Assembly (NCBI GenBank): GCA_947069175.1
Contig: CAMTDV010000018.1
Coordinates: forward strand, 44,342,869 to 44,406,868
Direction of reading: 5' to 3'
From: Scalesia atractyloides
Lineage: Eukaryota; Streptophyta; Magnoliopsida; Asterales; Asteraceae
DNA length: 64,000 nucleotides
Under the pieces are notes generated by a model, which worked only from the letters and a program-made list of their open reading frames with translations, searched no databases and was not told where the DNA came from. A program made the translations under genes and the position numbers. Of this stretch, positions 23,078 through 35,076 are shown in pieces (the stretch's first letter is position 1; each line of letters begins with the position of its first letter).

Positions 23078-23082
23078 GTATC
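23078..23082. other. Target-site duplication of SV-c (left)
   Basis: gtatc, repeated exactly at 35,072-35,076. It shows that SV-c is one complete insertion. Confidence 0.9.
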
Positions 23083-23706
23083 TGTTAGGATCTGAGTTTG
23101 AATTACTTGTAGTTTTTGTTTCAAAAATGGAAAATGATTGAATTAAAATAGATTTTCAGCGGAATAAGATGGAAACTTATACTAAAAGCAATGGTCGTTT
23201 GTTTTCATCATCATCATGCTTTCAAGTTAATTAACTTGCATGTGATTCACAAACTCCCCCTCAGCCTTTGCAATTACAGATTGTAATGAGAAAATGCAGA
23301 GAAGATGATATGTGAAAGTTGATCTTTAAGAGACAAGTTTAATGGTTACAAGAGTTGCCTATTTATACTAACTATCTAACCTCTGAGCATCTTTGATGAC
23401 GTCAGGGTTGATAGTGACAGGAAACAATATGTAACTAACTCTAAACACTGCTTATACTAACTATCAGTGCTTGGCACTGTTACATTGATTAACTAAGCTA
23501 ATGACTAAACTCTGATTCCTATCCTCTGTCCTTGTTAACTCTGGCAGACCTTGAAGCTTTGTTAAGGCAGATGATAGGATGAGCAGTCTTTATGGAAAGC
23601 AGTGTAAGTACATCAGAGGTTGTAACCTCTGATAGTTGAACCAAAGCTCGGATAGTGTTATTTGGATTTATATCATATGTTCCTTTCATAGGGTTCAATC
23701 CCAATC
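23083..23706 (-). repeat. SV-c 3' LTR
   Basis: It matches 34,446-35,071 by eye with few differences. It starts tgttaggatctgag and ends ggttcaatcccaa. The last two bases, expected ca, read tc, so the LTR terminus next to the polypurine tract is mutated. An internal oligopurine tract (aactccccctcagc) lies near 23,256. Confidence 0.9.
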
Positions 23707-23718
23707 TCCCCCTGGAAC
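23707..23718 (-). other. SV-c polypurine tract
   Basis: The minus strand reads TTCCAGGGGGAGA directly before the LTR, 20 nt after the ORF3 stop at 23,738. This is the normal place for the plus-strand primer. Confidence 0.8.
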
Positions 23719-23737
23719 AAATGATGCCAAAAACACT

Positions 23738-26700
23738 TTATTCTTGGTTTTTATTCCTCAGAAGGAATTCTCTTATTTGACCTTTGAATTGAAGTTCAAA
23801 GTTAAGAGATTCCATGTCATCAGCATCCTTCACCAGCTCTAAACATAGTAGTTCTTGGAAGTCTTCTACTGTAAGTTCATAAGCATCTTCCATGGATAGT
23901 TTAGTGGCAGCACCATCAGACTTGAGCAATGTCAATTCATGGGTGTCTTTGTCGACCTTCCATTTTAGAATTTTTGGGTCTGATGGTTTTCTTGAAGGAG
24001 CTTTTATTGCAGAGGTTTGTAAATGAGCCATCTTTGATAAATCTTTGGCCAGCTTGGCACTTGTATCATCTGTGTGAAAATCAATCATATTCTGAATCCC
24101 TTCTTTGATAAATGTATCCTTAAACTCTTTGTCAGTCTTTTCATTCATCTCCCCTTGCTTTTTCCTGTGTTGCAGGGCAAGTGTGGAGTGGGCAGATGTT
24201 GAGCTGGACCTTTTAAAGAGTTGAGCTCTGAGGATAGCATCTTCCTTTGAGTTGTCAGGCTTGGGAGGCATGGATGGATCCTTTTTCCTTCTTTCTTCCA
24301 GACTTTTGTAAGTGTCTAACACCCTTACCTCACCCCATCTCATCACTTGGTTTTTGGAACCATAATGATTTCGAATCAGTTCTTGCTTCATTCTCTTCAA
24401 CTTTAAGGCATTTTCAGTGATATCTTTCTTGTATAAATCCCGGTTGGGAGGAGTTGGCTTTTTAAGAGGGTCTTTCAACATTTCTTGCATTCTGTTGATT
24501 TCCTCCCTTAGTTCATCTATGCTCCAATCCCTGAACGGTGGCCTTGTTGCCTTATACATCTTCTTTTCCATGATATACTCAATGAGTTCACTCTTGAGCA
24601 ACTTATCTTCCCTTACTGACAACTGGTTGCTCAGATCCTTGACAAAATTTTGTAGAATGGTGACTTTACTCAGTTGAAAGGACATGATAATATGTATCTC
24701 TCTATCATTTTTACCAGCTGATTCTCTTTTGGCAATGTCCTCTACTTGCTTCTTTTCCAATTCTAGTTAGGCATCAACATTTGATGGTCTTGGATAGCCA
24801 TCAAGGGATAGAATTGTTCTTTTGTCAGGGTCATCCTCTGAAAAGAAACTTAGGATCTCTTCCCTGACTACTGGTAAATCAATAGGATACAACTTTGATG
24901 CAGGAATGACTTTAAGAGTTGAAGAAGTTGTAAGAACTGATGTGGGGATCACTGGTGTTGAAGATAGTGGAAGAGGTGCAGAGATCTCATCATCATTTAT
25001 CACTTTTGTGATTTTCCTCCATTTAAACCTTAAAGTAGGTGATGGTGGTTGTGGGATTTTTGGTGGTGTGGATAATGGTTGAGTTGATGTGGGAAATGTG
25101 ATCATGGCAGTGGATGGAGTTGCATCTATTGAAACCTCTGTTGTATCAACATATGTTGACACAACAGTTGCTGTAACATCTGCTTGTCTGGATGTGGGTT
25201 GTGGTTTTGAAGATGTGATAGGTTTTTGAGAGGCAGAGGTTTTCATGGTTGGATTGGTTTCAAGCTTAGTTTTAGGAGGTGTGGATGTTGGTTGCCTGGC
25301 TTTTCTAGCCGGAGCTCTTTTTGATGAAGTACCAACCTCTCCTTTTTCTTTTTGCTGATCGATCTTTTTCTCAACCAACACTCTGCTCTCCTCAATCACA
25401 TTCTTCTTGTGACTAGCCCTTGCCTTGGCCACTAGTTCTTCGGTTAAATCTATTTTCTTTGAACCATCAGGCCTTGGAATGTTCAATGTAGATCTGGCCT
25501 TATCATCATCTATTGTTAGCTTATTTGGACCCAAAGGTTTCTCCCCCTTTTTGGCTTCATCTGTTGTAACAAATATAACCGTTGGAGGTGCATGGCCAGT
25601 GGTTGTGAGTAGATGTGCTTTGATTGCTTTAATGTCTGCTGCAGTGTCTTGATACCTTGATTCAAACATTATTCACATGATGCTTGTGTTGTAAATACAA
25701 ATAATGTTGTTGATGTTGAAATAGAGGGTTAAGAGCTTCTTTGAGATCAGTAGTGGATAAAATAGAGGGTTGACTTTTTGTAGCGATCATCTGCTTTAGT
25801 AAATCTTTGACTTCACAAACAGAGTTTTCTATTCTGGTCACTCTCTCCGTCAAATCCTGGTATTTTAGATCATCACCTAATTTAATAGGATCATCTGAAC
25901 TCCTACCAGTGGTGGTAGTAATAGCTATGTTATCATGAACAGTGGTTTTAGGACCAGCTTCAAACATAGATGCCCTTTTGTCTTGGTACTGGGGACTTCC
26001 CACAATAGAGGTAACAATTGTTGCCTCAGCAGTGGTTGCCTTCAACCAAGTCTTATTAATGAAACCACTGTCCAACTGAGAACTAGGGAGTTTAGCAATT
26101 GTAGTGGCTGCTTGTGTTGAACTATCACCAAGGGTTACATGTAACCCAAGGGATGTAGCCTCTTCATTTGTTGATGGGCTAGCAACGAATAAAGAATCAG
26201 ACCCAGCCATTGGATGAAGTATATTCTCAGTAATAGGTTGTTGAGAAGTGTTGGTTTGTGTCTGAACTAATTCAATTGCATTCAGCAATGGTACAATTGT
26301 GGGTGGAAGTGAAGGTATTGGTGAAGGTGGTTGAGTAGAAAGCGACATTGCCCTGGGAGAGGGGCTGTGGAAGATAGACCCAAGTGGATCTAGAGCTTCA
26401 TAAAGTGGTGTCCCTGTGTCTACAACCTTTTCCTTATGTGAGGAAGAAGGAGGAGTTTCAAGCCGGTGGGAGATCTTTGAACCATCTGCTGTGAAGAGGT
26501 AACAGCAGTGGTTTGTGACTTTGGTGCTGTCACAGGGTTAACCTCTGGGATCTCATCTTCCAGAGGACCCTTTTTGGGTTTGGTGGGCTTTTTGGAGATT
26601 GTTTTGGTTTTCTTTTTGGAAATTTTTGGTGTGGGTTTCAGGGCAGCGGTTGTGTTGCCCTGATCACCAAGAGCAGTGGGCTCAGTAGCAAGAGGTTGAG

Positions 26701-27532
26701 ATTGAACATTTTGTTCTGGTAAAACTTGCTCATCCTACTCTACTTGTGTTTTCTCAACTTTATCTTGGTTTGTTATTCTGGTGAAAGTTTTATGATTAGG
26801 GCTGCCTAGAAACCACAGCGCCAATTTTACTTTCAGGACCTTTAATTTGATCCTGTAAGTAAACAATCAAGAAACGTGGATGCATCAAAAAAGCTTTTCT
26901 TTTTTCAGTATTTTTAAAATTATTCACAAGATCATTCAACAGCATCTGGGAGTAGTTCAAATTGGTGTCAATTAAAATTGCATACCCTAGATATTGCATG
27001 TTCAATGGGATTTCATTGAAAGCAGTGATTTTGCTGAGAGACAAGTAAGAATGGTGTGAAAGAAAAATCTCATCTCAGCAGGAAAGTTAGGTTTAAAAAC
27101 GGTCATACCTTTCATATGGCCAATATAACCTCTTTCCAGAAACTCTGCTTGGATCTCATTAATGGGAAATGACACAGGGTGTTGTATGTCATTTAACTTG
27201 AAAACTTGAGAGATCGATTGGCGGCTAATTTGCATCAACACTCCCCCTACTCTTGAAATTATTGTATAAGGAACACCATCAGCAGATGAGTGAACCTTTG
27301 CATTTTTCCAGAAATCACAAAGAGCATCAATGTAAATGGGGGCTTTGGTGGTTAACATGTGCAAGAATTTAGACTTTTGTAAAATTCGAATCATTGGATG
27401 ATAGCGAGTATTTGCGTCATTTTCTTCAAGTATGGCAGTGTAGTTGTGTGGGGTTTTGATTATGAGAGTGAAAGGTGGAGGTTCTTCTTGCGATTTTGCT
27501 TTGGATTTTGAAGATTTTGATTTGGGAGCCAT
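23738..27532 (-). pseudogene. SV-c third ORF ('env-like'), broken
   Basis: About 1,260 codons after pol. The start is ATG 27,530-27,532 (MAPKSKSSKSKAK, a basic N-terminus); upstream in-frame codons are not conserved. The N-terminal block (27,532-26,800) matches the SV-a copy: RYHPMIRILQ, ALCDFWKNA, QISRQSISQVFKLND, NYSQMLLND and HPRFLIVYL. Then a Lys/Pro-rich stretch (26,640-26,560, KKTKTISKKPTKPKKG), a Ser/Thr/Pro-rich middle (26,348-24,800), and a charged helical C-terminus (24,760-23,738) with coiled-coil-like heptads. Breaks: a frameshift near 27,040, stops near 26,720 and 26,350, a frameshift near 25,665, an in-frame stop at 24,767. No signal peptide or transmembrane helix is visible. 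Confidence 0.7.
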
Positions 27533-27974
27533 GGTGTTTGAGAGAAAAAACTGTTTTGAGATTTTGAAATCGACACAGTTTAGGGTAACCACTAGTGAGA
27601 TAAAACAGGGGTTTTGAAAAAGTGAAAATGATGTGGCATCTGTTGCAAGATCAGATGGCTAACATCTGGCCAGTAACCGTTGATGTGGCAAAACACTGTT
27701 TTAGGATAGAGGTTTGCACAATACTGATTTTGTTAACACTATCAGAGGATAGCCATCAGTGGTTTTGAAGAGGTGAAAAATAGAAGTCAGAGGATACACT
27801 GTATCAGTGGATAAGATTTTAAAGCCTATCAGAGGTTTTGAGCAAACAAATGTTGTGATCAGACTTTGAAAGATTTATTGAAAATTTTCAATTTTAAACT
27901 ATTTTTAAGGAATTTTTGAATTTCTGAAAACATTTTGATGCTATGTACACATGGATTTACAAGAAAACTTGTTT
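27533..27974 (-). other. SV-c pol-ORF3 spacer
   Basis: 442 bp without an ORF or oligopurine tract. Several cagtgg/cagagg words recur, as throughout SV-c. It lacks the conserved block and palindromes that SV-a carries at the same place. Confidence 0.6.
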
Positions 27975-28789
27975 TTAATCCATGTTTAGCATACCAAGCC
28001 TTGAGATCAATTTTTCAAAGGTAGATGTATCCAATGCCTTGGTTAAAACATCTGCCCATTGATCTGAAGTATGGACATGATGCAAAGAAATCAAACCTTT
28101 TTCATAGCAATCTCTCACAAAGTGATGTCTGATGTCAATGTCTTTGTAGTTGAATGAGAAACTGGATTTTTGATGATATTTTCAGCAGCTTGACTGTCCA
28201 ATTTGAGTGGAATCTTTAGTGCAATGATACCAAAATCCAACAACTGGTTTTGAAGCCACAAGAGTTGAGCAGTGCAGCTAGCAGCAGCAACCTGCTTTTT
28301 GCTTTGCCAAGACACTAGACAATCACCTAGGAATTGACATCCTCCTGATGTGGACTTCCTTGTAGTTTTACACCCAGCAAAATCACTATCTGAAAAACCT
28401 GAAAGCTCAATACTCCCATTAGCTGGATACCAGATACCAAGTGTGGGAGCACCTTTTATGTATCTGAATATCCTTTTTACAGCAATAAGGTAAGACTTTC
28501 TAGGTAATGCCTGTGATCTGGCACAAACACATGTTGCAAACATGATGTCTGGCATTGATGCAGTTAGGTATAATAAAGACCCAATCATGCTTCTATAAAG
28601 AGTTTGATCAACAAAGTCATCTTTACCATTAATAGTGACTAGCTTGGAGGTTGCCATGGGTGTGCTACATGGTTTACAATCATCCATATCAAACTTTTTA
28701 AGCAGTTCCTTCACATACGTGTTTTGATGGATAAATGTACCATTGTGCAATTTGTTTAACTTGAAGACCAAGAAAACATTGGAGCTCAC
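27975..28789 (-). pseudogene. SV-c RT C-terminal part and RNase H
   Basis: MIGSLLYLTASMPDIMFATC, then RNase H with GFSDSDFAGCKTTRKSTSGG, CLVSWQSKKQ and LDSQAAENIIKNPVSHS. ORF 28,789-28,115 loses frame at ..STTKTLTSDITL. The other frame continues with DIRHHFVRDCYEKGL, DQWADVLTKAL and LNMD to a stop at 27,975, the usual end of copia pol. RPDIM is MPDIM here. Intact catalytic Asp in SDSDFAG; the frame is broken. Confidence 0.88.
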
Positions 28790-29365
28790 CCATTGAACTC
28801 ATCTCAAACTCTGTTGCCATGAGTTTTCAAAACTGTTCACACATAGAAGTGCTTTTGGATCCAAAAATGATGTCATCCACATAAATTTGGACAAGCATCA
28901 AATCATTTCCTTTACATTTTAAAAACAGGGTTTTATCTATTTTGCCTCTAGTAAACCCTATGGATAAGAGAAAGTGGATAGAGTTTCATACCAGGCTCTT
29001 GGTGCTTGTTTCAAGCCATACAATGCTTTGTTGAGCTTGTAGACATGATCAGGATGGAATGCATCTTCAAAACCTGGAGGTTGACAGACATACATCTCTT
29101 CTTTGATTTTTCCATACAAAAATGCACTCTTTATATCCATTTGAAACACCTTTATGTTGTGGTTAGCAGCAAAAGCTAAGAACAGGCGAATAGCTTCCAA
29201 CCTTTCTATAGGATCAAAAGTCTCATCATAGTCTATACCTTCTTCCTGTCTGTAGCCTTGAACCACGAGCCTTGCTTTGTTTTTGACAACAATACCCCTT
29301 TCATCAGTTTTGTTCTTGAAGACCCACTTTGTGCCAATTGGACTTACATCTTTTGGCAGTGGCAC
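28790..29365 (-). pseudogene. SV-c reverse transcriptase core
   Basis: 29,365-28,958 has GTKWVFKNKTDERG, ARLVVQGYRQEEGIDYD, FQMDIKSAFLYGKI, CQPPGF and ALYGLKQAPRAWY. A frameshift follows, and the catalytic YVDDIIFGS box is readable in another frame near 28,855-28,885 with a stop soon after. The region then joins the 28,789 segment. Typical Ty1/copia RT, inactive. Confidence 0.88.
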
Positions 29366-29392
29366 AAGCTCCCAAACTTGTTGTCTTCTGAA

Positions 29393-30365
29393 CTAAAGGA
29401 GTTCTACTTGCATGGCTTCTACCCAGTTGTTGTCTTTCAGTGCCTCTTGGTACTTGACTGGTTGTATAAGTGATAGAAAAACAGCAAAAAGACAAATATT
29501 TTGGGATTGGCTTCGTTTGAGCACCCTAGATTTGATGTTGCTAATAACTTGATCTGCTGGATGGCTTTTGAGATAAATTAAATCACCTTGGTATGGAACA
29601 ATAGCATTTTGAGGTGATGGCTGCAAATGTGTATCATCTGAGCTAACCTCTGCTGGTGAAATTGAAGTATCAGCCACTGATGAGAATGGTGGTGGTGGTA
29701 TTGGGGGTATAGAGGTAACATTCTGATGATTTTGGTGCCCAAATGTAGGACTTTTATCAACAGATGTTTAGTTTTGTGAACTGGCAGAGGTTTGAGGATC
29801 AACCACTGTTGACCCAGAAATGGTAGAGTTTACACAAGAGCTTGTTGCACTTGATCCTCTGTTTGAAGAATAGACTTTTGTTTGTGGAAGCACACAGTCA
29901 TATCCTCGATCTTGGTCTTCTTCAGATGATTGTGGTGTACCTGCATTGTCTAGCTTATTAGAAACATCAGCAAACGTGAATTTATCTAAATCAAAAAGCT
30001 CTGCAGGATTTGCTAGGATTTTTAGTGATGACAGTTCATTGAACTTCACATTCAAAGTTTCTTCAACACACTTTGTCCTAGAGTTAAAAACTCTGTAGGC
30101 TTTGGCAGTGGTTGAGTATCCCAGAAAATAACCACAGTCAATTTTGGCTGCAAACTTAGGTGTAGAATCTTTTTTCAAAATGAAACATGGACAGCCAAAA
30201 ATTTTAAAATATGGATCAGAGGTTTGATTTTATACAAAATCTCATAGGCAGTCTTTTGATGCCTGGGATTAATCAAAACTCTCTTTTTTGAACATAGCAA
30301 GCAGTGTTTACAGCCTCTGCCCAAAAGGATAGGGGTAAACCAGAATCTGCTAGCATAGTTCTTGT
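29393..30365 (-). pseudogene. SV-c integrase C-terminal part and linker
   Basis: 30,178-29,768 shows KIDCGYFLGYSTTAKAYRVF, the conserved GYS..KAYRVFN block of the copia integrase C-terminal domain, then a Ser-rich linker. 29,677-29,393 holds the linker end and YQEALKDNNWVEAMQ, the last residues before RT. The stretches between 30,365 and 30,180 are frameshifted but similar in kind (minus strand, LNRTLL-type helix). Confidence 0.8.
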
Positions 30366-30373
30366 TGATTCAA

Positions 30374-30973
30374 TTAAGGTTCTGTTTTTCCTTTCAACCA
30401 CCCCATTTGTTCTGGAGTTCTTGGAATGCTATATTGTCTAACAATTCCTTTTGACTCACAAAAAGCATCAAACTCCCTATTTTTAAACTCTGTTCCGTTG
30501 TCACTTCTAAAGATTTTTAATGGAAGATCAAATTGCTTTTCTACTTGTTTGACAAAGTTTTGCAAAATGCTTGCAGTTTCATCCTTAGAATGAAGAAAGA
30601 AGGTCCATGTAAACCTAGAGAAATCATCAACTATCACTAGGCAATACCTTTTGTGTTTTAAGCTCATGATTTGCACTGGGCCAAACAAGTCCATGTGCAA
30701 CAGTTGTAAATACTGGCTTGTTTTGGACTCTTCAATTGATTTGAAAGAACTTTTATGTTGTTTGCCTTTTAAACAGGAAACACAATGTTCATCACATGAA
30801 AATTGCTTGTGAGGCAAGCCTCTTACAAGACTTTGTTTTGAGAGTGTGGTGATAGTTTTAAGATTTGTGTGTCCAAGTCTTCTATGCCATAACTCAGTCT
30901 CTATGCTAGAAGCAACTGAGAATAGACATGTCCCAGACATAGGATTATCTTTTAGCATATCTACCAGATACAC
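30374..30973 (-). pseudogene. SV-c integrase zinc finger and catalytic core
   Basis: The zinc finger is intact: ELWHRRLGHTNLKT with CDEHCVSCLKGKQ gives H-H-C-C. The core shows LLHMDLFGPV, YCLVIVDDFSRFTWTFF and FRSDNGTEFKN (two Asp). The frame is lost in TPEQMGWLKG, exactly before the third catalytic residue; the Glu box (VVERKNRTLIE) is present in the next frame. One indel near 30,405 is therefore the key lesion. Confidence 0.9.
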
Positions 30974-31033
30974 ATTCCCACCTCTGTATGCAGTTAGTTG
31001 TGTTTTGCTCTCAGCAATGATTTGATCAATCCT

Positions 31034-31339
31034 TTAAACAACCTCTGGTCCCACAATTTGAAAAGTTTTCTTAGTGAAGAAGGATCCATATCCTCTGTTA
31101 CTCATTTGTGAGACACTCAGGAGGTTAAATTTCAGATTGTCAATCAAATTCACATTTTCAAACTTGAGTTTACCAGCCAGAACCGACCCAGACCCTAAGA
31201 CCTTTCCCTTTGAGTTATTACCAAAAGATATATCACCCCCCCTGTGAGCCATGAAGTCCTTGAGAAGGGCTCTACATCCTTTCATGTGCCTGGAACCTCC
31301 ACTATCTACATACCATAAGCTATCAAGGTCGCTGTACAT
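31034..31339 (-). pseudogene. SV-c protease
   Basis: The aspartic protease that cuts the polyprotein. LWYVDSGGSRHMKG gives the catalytic Asp-Ser-Gly near residue 12, followed by FGNNSKGKVLGSG and LKFNLLSVSQM. It starts +1 relative to the gag frame; the gag stop (TGA near 31,353-31,355) lies 14 nt upstream. Between them the minus strand reads CTTAAATGTACAG, an acceptor-like sequence. Confidence 0.88.
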
Positions 31340-31352
31340 TTAAGTAAATAGA

Positions 31353-34303
31353 TCAGTTAAGATTGGTCTCCAAAGCCAAAATGGCTTTGGATGGGGTCAC
31401 AGATGGTCCAGCCTCAAGTCTAGGATAATGGTCAGAGGTTTTGAAATTTTCTTGTAAGATCTGCTCTTTACCATATCCATAAGGGTGCCTGTTTACTCTT
31501 TGCTTTGAAGGCTTTTTGTAACCTTCATAAGCATGAGGAACCTTTTTATAAGTAGGTTGGTCATACCCTCTTGGAAATGAGTTTGAAGGTGGGGCATCTG
31601 TCACTTGCACCTCTCTTTGAATAGAGGTTTTGTTTAAGGCTTTTGTAACAGATGTTTCAGTTTGTTCAAAACTCTGCTTGAATTTATTTCCAACTTTCTC
31701 TTTCAAGTGCTTTTGCCTTGATCTCTTTTACCTTTTGTTCATAGTTTTTTAGAGAGGCACATTGTTGAGTTGAGTGATTTTTTTGCTGCAGGTGGTGCAT
31801 TTTGAAGAGTTTTTTATAACACAAGTTTTGTTAATACCATAGGCTTTTAAAAGAAAACAATCTGCAGCCACATGATTTCTTTTTTCACAAAATTCACAAA
31901 ACAGGTTTTTAATCTTTACTCTTCTTTTCCTATAAGACTTTTTCTCAGCAGAGGTTGTAACCTCTGCTGGCACATCTTTGATAGGGATCACCAGTGCTTT
32001 TGGGGCTTTAATACCATCACTGGTTGTGAAGTCCATTGGCTTAAAGTTTTCTAAGATATCACATTCATCTGACCAGGTTGGTTTAAACTGATATTTTTCA
32101 ATTTCTTTATTTTTTTCGAAACCTCTGGTTTTTCCAAAACAATTTTGTTTCCAGCTTTATCTGTGATTTTTATCTCTTCACCAGCCAAATTTACCTCAGA
32201 ATCAATTTCAGCAACATTTTTAGCATTTTGATCATAGGCTCTAAAGCCTACACCAAACTTGATGTTGCTCTTGATCTGAGCATCAAGCATAATTTCATAA
32301 CCTTTGCAGGACTCAACCCATTTTTCACAAGTGATTTGGGTTTCTTCTAACTCCTTTTTACATACTTGGTATTTTTCTACCATAGTTTGGAGTTGGTCCT
32401 TGGTTATGCTTGATTCATGTCTTAGGCTACTCATTTCAGAATCTTTTTCACTTAACTTTGATTTTAACTCTTTAATCAGTTTTTCAAAATTAAGTTCATC
32501 TTCTAAGATTTTGTTTCTCAGGTTTTCATTCACCTTTTTGATGTTTGCAAAAGCAATGATGCATTTGTCAAAACATAGATCTTTAAGGATCTGAGGTGAT
32601 ACCTTTGTAGCGGCCATGAGAGCACAATCACACTCATCTTCACACACATCAATGTTCCATGGATCTGTAGGAGAGTTCTTTTCCTTATCAGCAGCATTTT
32701 CTCTTTCTTCACTTGAAACCACTATTTCATCACAAACTTGAACTTCATCAGTTTTTGACACTATCTCCACAGTTTCAACACCTTCAGCAATTGTCTCTAA
32801 GGCCATTAAACAAAATTCTTGTTCAACATCATTTTTGACCATTAAAGCAAAGTTTTCATCAGTCAAATCCTCAGGCAAACTGCTCCAGTCAACATAATTT
32901 TGTGTGAAAAAACTTTGTTGACCAACCTCTACTGGACTAGCAGTGGTTTGAGCAGGTTGTGTAACAATGGGTGCTTGTTGAACAAGCACTTGAGGATGAG
33001 ATGGTGCCTGAACATATTGAATTTGTGGAGCAGTGGATTGAACATAATGCACTGGAACAGTGGTAGCAGGATATGCAAAGTGGGCAGTGTTTTGAACATG
33101 TTGAGCAGGGGCATATTGGGAATAATGAGCAGTGTTTTGTGTGTGCTGAGGTCTAGGGCCAGGATGAGTCATTATTGGTCCAGAACTTTGAGACCTGCAT
33201 TCTCTGGCAAAGTGTCCTAGCCCATTACACTTATAACACTTGACTTTTGAATTATCCAGCCCAACCTTCAACCCCCCATGCAAACCTGGGAATTTTCTAC
33301 CAATTCTCTTATAAAATTTACTATCCCTAACACTCAATAGGGCAAGTTGGTGCAAAATATCCATTTCCTCAAGATCAGAAGGTTCAGTGTGTTGTAAATC
33401 ATTTAGCTCAAAGGATAGATTGTCATAGGTTTGGCTTTCCCCACTAGCAGTAAAAGCATAGTTAGGTGCATATGTTTCAGATCCAAAGTTCCCACCAGAT
33501 GTAATATCTATATAGTGATCATAACTTTGGTCCTGATTGTTGCCAGAAACCTATTCTTGGCCAAAAAGAGTTGTATTACCCAATGAGTAATCATCAGTCA
33601 TTTTGCCAGAATCTTGCAACTTCTTTTTCTGGTTTAACTCTATCTCATAAGTGAGGAGTACCCATGAAGTTGTGTCAACGACATTTCTTTAAACCCAACA
33701 GATTTTCGCGTTACATAAGCTACCGTCTCCCACTTATCTGGTAACGATCTAAGGAAACGACTATTGACAATCGAATTAGGAAAAACCACGTTAACCAGTC
33801 TAAGTTCACTGATGAGACAGTTGTAACGTCAAATTGTTGTGTTAGAGACTCTCCTTTCAAGTGACAAAACGTTTCATACTGCTGATTTAGAACTTCACTA
33901 TTACTTTCTATCACTTCCTCGGTTCCACCGAATTGCTCCTTAAGTGCATCCCATAACTCATTTGCACTATTGCAATGGAGTAGACCAGCATAAATTTTAT
34001 TGGGTAAGGCCGAAGCAACTATGCTAAATGCCTTAGCATCCAATTCAATTTTCTGGAAATCCTGCTCCGAAAGTTTTCAGGATTTTTTGGCACTTGCTTG
34101 GTTGGATCCTCTGTGCTTGGAACCATTGGAACGTGAGGTCCATAAGCAACAGATCTCCAGCAACCGGTGTTTTGCTGAGCAAGGATGTGACCCATCCGTC
34201 GTTGCCAAATGAAATATTCATTTCTTTTGAGCATCAGCGGTTTGAACAAGGAACCAGAATTGGCATCCTGTGTGTTTTGAGACATTTTCAGTTGATTTTT
34301 CAC
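31353..34303 (-). pseudogene. SV-c gag
   Basis: The start is MSQNTQDANSG at 34,285 (or 34,303). 34,303-33,720 is the UBN2-type gag fold, broken by a frameshift near 34,030 (KRNEYFIWQRRM, SANELWDALKEQFGG). 33,364-32,051 carries knuckle one at 33,197-33,238, CYKCNGLGHFAREC, then a Gln/His/Pro-rich stretch and a long coiled coil (about 32,560-32,280, SEKDSEMSSLRHE, KKELEETQIT). 32,036-31,749 has knuckle two at 31,857-31,898, CEFCEKRNHVAADC. 31,706-31,353 is the basic C-terminus ending ILALETNLN. Two knuckles and a coiled coil match SV-a and SV-b despite low sequence similarity. Confidence 0.85.
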
Positions 34304-34430
34304 AGATTTTGTTTTAAAAACTTCGAACGTAATAGAACTCTGAATATCAAGCTAAAAACAACCAAACTTATTAGCAAGAGAGCTGATCCGTTCGAATCAA
34401 ATTGATTGTTAGATCAAATTTGATGAATCA

Positions 34431-34443
34431 GGCTCTGATACCA
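34431..34443 (-). other. SV-c primer-binding site
   Basis: TGGTATCAGAGCC on the minus strand, two bases from the 5' LTR end at 34,446. It is complementary to initiator Met-tRNA. Confidence 0.9.
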
Positions 34444-34445
34444 AT

Positions 34446-35071
34446 TGTTAGGATCTAAGTTTGAATTACTTGTAGTTTTTGTTTCAAAAATGGAAAATGA
34501 TTGAATTAAAAGAGATTTGCAGTGGAATAAGATGGAAAACTTTTACTACAAGAAATGGTCGTTTGTTTTCATCATCATCATGCTTTCAAGTTAATTAACT
34601 TGCATGTGATTCACAAACTCCCCCTCAGCCTTTGCAATTACAGTTTGGTAATGAGAAAATGCAGAGAAGATGATATGTGAAAGTTGATCTTTTAAGAGAC
34701 AAGTTTAAAGGTTACAAGAGTTTTATTTATACTAACTATCTAACCTCTGAGCATCTTTGATGACGTCAGGGTTGATAGTGATAAGAAACAATATGTAACT
34801 AACTCTAAACATTGCTTATACTAACTATCAGTGTCATAGCACTGTTACATTGATTAACTAAGCTAATGACTAAACTCTGATTCCTATACTCTGTCCTTGT
34901 TAACTCTGGCAGACCTTGAAGCTTTGTGAAGGAGGATGAGAGGATGAGCAGTGTTTATGGAAAGCAGTGTAAGTACATCAGAGGATGTAACCTCTGATAG
35001 TTGAACCAAAGCTTGGATAGTGTTATTTGGCTTTATATCATCTGTTTCTTTCATAGGGTTCAATCCCAACA
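34446..35071 (-). repeat. SV-c 5' LTR
   Basis: 626 bp, tgttaggatctaag to gttcaatcccaaca, followed by the TSD gtatc (35,072-35,076). It pairs with 23,083-23,706. Its tandem words aacctctgat and catcagagg give a short inverted repeat near 34,975-34,998. Confidence 0.9.
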
Positions 35072-35076
35072 GTATC

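Larger units (their letters stand above)
23083..35071 (-). mobile_element. SV-c: full-length Sirevirus-type copia of a second family, nested in SV-a gag
   Basis: 12.0 kb, minus strand, LTRs 23,083-23,706 and 34,446-35,071, TSD gtatc. Order: LTR, PBS, gag with two zinc knuckles, protease, integrase, RT, RNase H, third ORF, polypurine tract, LTR. It is clearly a different family from SV-a: unrelated LTR, no CAAGTTCG palindromes, and a divergent gag and ORF3. All ORFs are broken by frameshifts and stops, though motifs are well kept. It is the most complete element in the window. Confidence 0.92.
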
